This document shows positions 5,825-6,796 of a stretch of DNA of 6,796 nt, in pieces. A model generated the notes under the pieces. The model was given only the letters and a program-made list of their open reading frames with translations, made no database searches and had not been told where the DNA came from. A program made the position numbers and the translations under genes. Location: contig JANXXW010000011.1 in the NCBI GenBank assembly GCA_025350425.1, positions 1 to 6,796 of the forward strand, written 5' to 3'. The stretch comes from Rhodospirillales bacterium. GTDB lineage: Bacteria; Pseudomonadota; Alphaproteobacteria; Acetobacterales; Acetobacteraceae. The stretch's first letter is position 1; the number at the start of each line of letters is the position of its first letter.

Positions 5825-5924
5825 GGGTGCTTGGCGATGCAGGGGTGTAGCTCAATTGGCTAGAGCGCCGGTCTCCAAAACCGGAGGTTGAGAGTTCGAG
5901 ACCCTCCACCCCTGCCAAGCGCCC
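5825..5924 (+). repeat. Inverted repeat enclosing tRNA-Trp (possible precursor extension helix)
   Basis: The leader bases 5825-5835 (GGGTGCTTGGC) can pair with 5914-5924 (GCCAAGCGCCC), giving 11 pairs with a single T-G wobble. The 3' arm begins with the discriminator base and includes the encoded CCA. The five leader bases GATGC (5836-5840) would form a bulge between this helix and the acceptor stem. The pairing is visible directly; that it forms in the RNA is inference. Confidence 0.5.
5841..5917 (+). tRNA. tRNA-Trp (anticodon CCA), CCA end encoded
   Basis: The cloverleaf folds cleanly: acceptor AGGGGTG (5841-5847) with CACCCCT (5907-5913), D stem GCTC/GAGC, anticodon stem CCGGT/ACCGG around CTCCAAA (anticodon CCA at 5875-5877), variable AGGTT, T stem and loop GAGAG-TTCGAGA-CCCTC, discriminator G and encoded CCA (5915-5917). 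CCA reads UGG, so it is tryptophan; G73 is the usual bacterial discriminator for tRNA-Trp. One T-stem pair is an A-C mismatch (5893 with 5903, tRNA positions 52-62), and position 60 is A rather than the usual pyrimidine. The position ahead of secE-nusG is the conserved place for this tRNA in many bacteria. Confidence 0.97.
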
Positions 5925-5950
5925 GCCTCGCCGCGCGTAACCTGCCAAGC
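5911..5950 (+). repeat. 10-base direct repeat at the 3' end of tRNA-Trp
   Basis: CCTGCCAAGC occurs at 5911-5920, covering the last acceptor bases, discriminator and CCA plus three flanking bases. It occurs again, identically, at 5941-5950. Only 20 bases separate the copies, so no integrated element lies between them. It could be a small local duplication or chance. Confidence 0.5.
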
Positions 5951-5967
5951 CTCCCCGCCGCTACGGC

Positions 5968-6033
5968 ATGGAGGTGACGACGCCGGGCGATTTCCCGTTC
6001 GGTGATCTGTTGAGAGGCTTCGAGAAGCAATGA
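5968..6033 (+). CDS. Possible 21-codon upstream ORF overlapping the secE start
   Basis: ATG at 5968 opens a 21-residue frame (METTP-like start, actually M-E-V-T-T-P, ending F-E-K-Q). Its TGA (6031-6033) overlaps the secE ATG (6030-6032) in the classic ATGA arrangement, in a different frame from secE. There is no good ribosome site before the ATG, and the peptide resembles nothing I know. It could be a leader that couples ribosomes to secE, or simply chance. The frame is open back to 5941 without another usual start. Confidence 0.2.
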   Translation: MEVTTPGDFPFGDLLRGFEKQ

Positions 6034-6233
6034 GTGGCGTGGCGTTCCAACCTTTACGGTTCCTGCGCGAGGTCCGTGTCGAAGTGACCAAGGTCACTTG
6101 GCCTTCCCGCCGGGAGACGCTCGTCACCACCGGCCTTGTCTTCGTTATGGCGGCATTCGCCGCCGCTTTCTTCTTCATCGCTGACCAGATCATCGGCATT
6201 GCCGTCCGCGCGCTTTTTGGCGCCGGAATCTGA
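6030..6233 (+). CDS. secE: Preprotein translocase subunit SecE
   Basis: This is a 67-residue protein of the short, single-helix type of SecE found in most bacteria other than E. coli. It clamps SecY in the SecYEG export channel of the inner membrane. The amphipathic segment FLREVRVEVTKVTWPSRRET (residues 11-30) contains the hallmark EVxKVTWPSRxE, and one transmembrane helix follows (about 32-58, TGLVFVMAAFAAAFFFIADQ and onward). GAGAGG lies 12 bases before the ATG and a GAGAAG closer in, so the ribosome site is modest. The ATG overlaps the stop of a small upstream frame. nusG begins 12 bases after the stop, and co-transcription of secE and nusG is the rule in bacteria. Confidence 0.96.
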   Translation: MSGVAFQPLRFLREVRVEVTKVTWPSRRETLVTTGLVFVMAAFAAAFFFIADQIIGIAVRALFGAGI

Positions 6234-6245
6234 GGGAACACGGCA

Positions 6246-6776
6246 ATGGCAAAACGTTGGTATGTGGTTCACGTCTATTCCGGGTTCGAAAAGAAAATCG
6301 CCCAGCAGATCAAGGAACAGGCGGCCCAGCACGGTCTGGCCGATCAGTTTGAGGAGGTGCTTGTCCCCTCAGAGGAAGTGGTGGAGCTGCGTCGTGGCCA
6401 GAAGGTCAGCGCCGAGCGCAAGTTTTTCCCCGGCTACGTCCTGGTCAAGATGGAACTGACCGACGACGCGTGGCATCTGGTCAAGGACACGCCCAAGGTC
6501 ACCGGCTTCCTCGGCACCAAGCTGCGGCCAAGCCCGATCAGCGAGGCGGAGGCCGATCGGATCATGAAGCAGGCCCAGGAAGGCGTCGAACGTCCGCGCC
6601 CCGCCGTCCTGTTCGAGATCGGCGAGCAAGTGCGCGTGGCCGATGGCCCATTCACCAGCTTCAACGGCACAGTTGAGGAAGTGGATGAGGAAAAGGGCCG
6701 CGTAAAGGTCAGCGTCTCGATCTTCGGCCGCTCCACACCGGTCGAGTTGGAATACAGCCAGGTGGAAAAGGTCTAG
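6246..6776 (+). CDS. nusG: Transcription termination/antitermination factor NusG
   Basis: NusG binds RNA polymerase and suppresses pausing. It links polymerase to Rho or to the leading ribosome through its C-terminal domain. The protein is complete at 176 residues. The NGN domain covers roughly residues 4-110, starting KRWYVVHVYSGFEKK, with VPSEEVVELRRGQKV (40-54), the FFPGYVLVKM motif (60-69) and the VTGFLG block (85-90). The KOW domain follows at about 125-176, with GEQVRVADGPFTSFNGTVEE and a VELEYSQVEKV ending. TGAGGGA (containing the secE stop) lies 8 bases before the ATG and serves as ribosome site. Only 20 bases remain after the stop; the ribosomal protein gene rplK would be expected next, but it is not in view. 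Confidence 0.98.
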   Translation: MAKRWYVVHVYSGFEKKIAQQIKEQAAQHGLADQFEEVLVPSEEVVELRRGQKVSAERKFFPGYVLVKMELTDDAWHLVKDTPKVTGFLGTKLRPSPISEAEADRIMKQAQEGVERPRPAVLFEIGEQVRVADGPFTSFNGTVEEVDEEKGRVKVSVSIFGRSTPVELEYSQVEKV

Positions 6777-6796
6777 CGACCGCCCGCCAGTTCCGG

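Noticed and set aside
5812..5827. Hairpin CCTGGA-gcct-TCCGGG just before tRNA-Trp, considered as a terminator for the MAPEG gene
   Set aside because: It has no T-run after it, is only 6 bp with a wobble, and would lie in the tRNA leader. No other terminator was seen between 5728 and 5840.
5918..6029. Search for a separate secE-nusG promoter
   Set aside because: No -35/-10 pair with sensible spacing was found; transcription from the promoter ahead of tRNA-Trp is the simpler assumption.

Overview
The window is GC-rich chromosomal DNA that looks like an alphaproteobacterium, probably Rhodospirillales/Acetobacteraceae-like. This placement is an inference. It rests on a single-chain GcvP behind a tandem glycine riboswitch, the ispH-thrB-rnhA gene string (with the kinase-fold type of ThrB), and the tRNA-Trp-secE-nusG block. 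Nearly everything here is conserved housekeeping sequence. I see no mobile element, CRISPR array, phage gene or defence system.

Left half, minus strand (read right to left): a predicted promoter (about 2257-2229), a tandem glycine riboswitch (about 2211-2026), then gcvT (to 805), gcvH (793-416) and the first 138 codons of gcvP (416, running off the left edge). Together these encode the T, H and P proteins of the glycine cleavage system. Glycine binding to the leader RNA should switch on its own degradation pathway. Upstream on the same strand is an uncharacterised outer-membrane-type lipoprotein gene (2825-2268). It ends about 10 bases before the gcv promoter with no visible terminator between them.

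Right half, plus strand: ispH (isoprenoid synthesis), thrB (threonine synthesis) and rnhA (RNase HI) are packed with a 3-base gap and an 11-base overlap, so they are probably co-transcribed. A MAPEG-family membrane protein follows after 26 bases. Then come a predicted TTGACA promoter, tRNA-Trp(CCA), secE and nusG. SecE is a core subunit of the protein-export channel and NusG is the transcription elongation factor. The window ends just where rplK usually follows in bacteria.

The points most worth a second look are small-scale. They are an 11-bp helix that would lock up the CCA end of the tRNA-Trp precursor, A-C mismatches in the tRNA T stem and in riboswitch aptamer II, a 21-codon ORF whose stop overlaps the secE start, the riboswitch's lack of a terminator, and the conserved-looking but unnamed lipoprotein. 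No clearly new multi-gene system is present.
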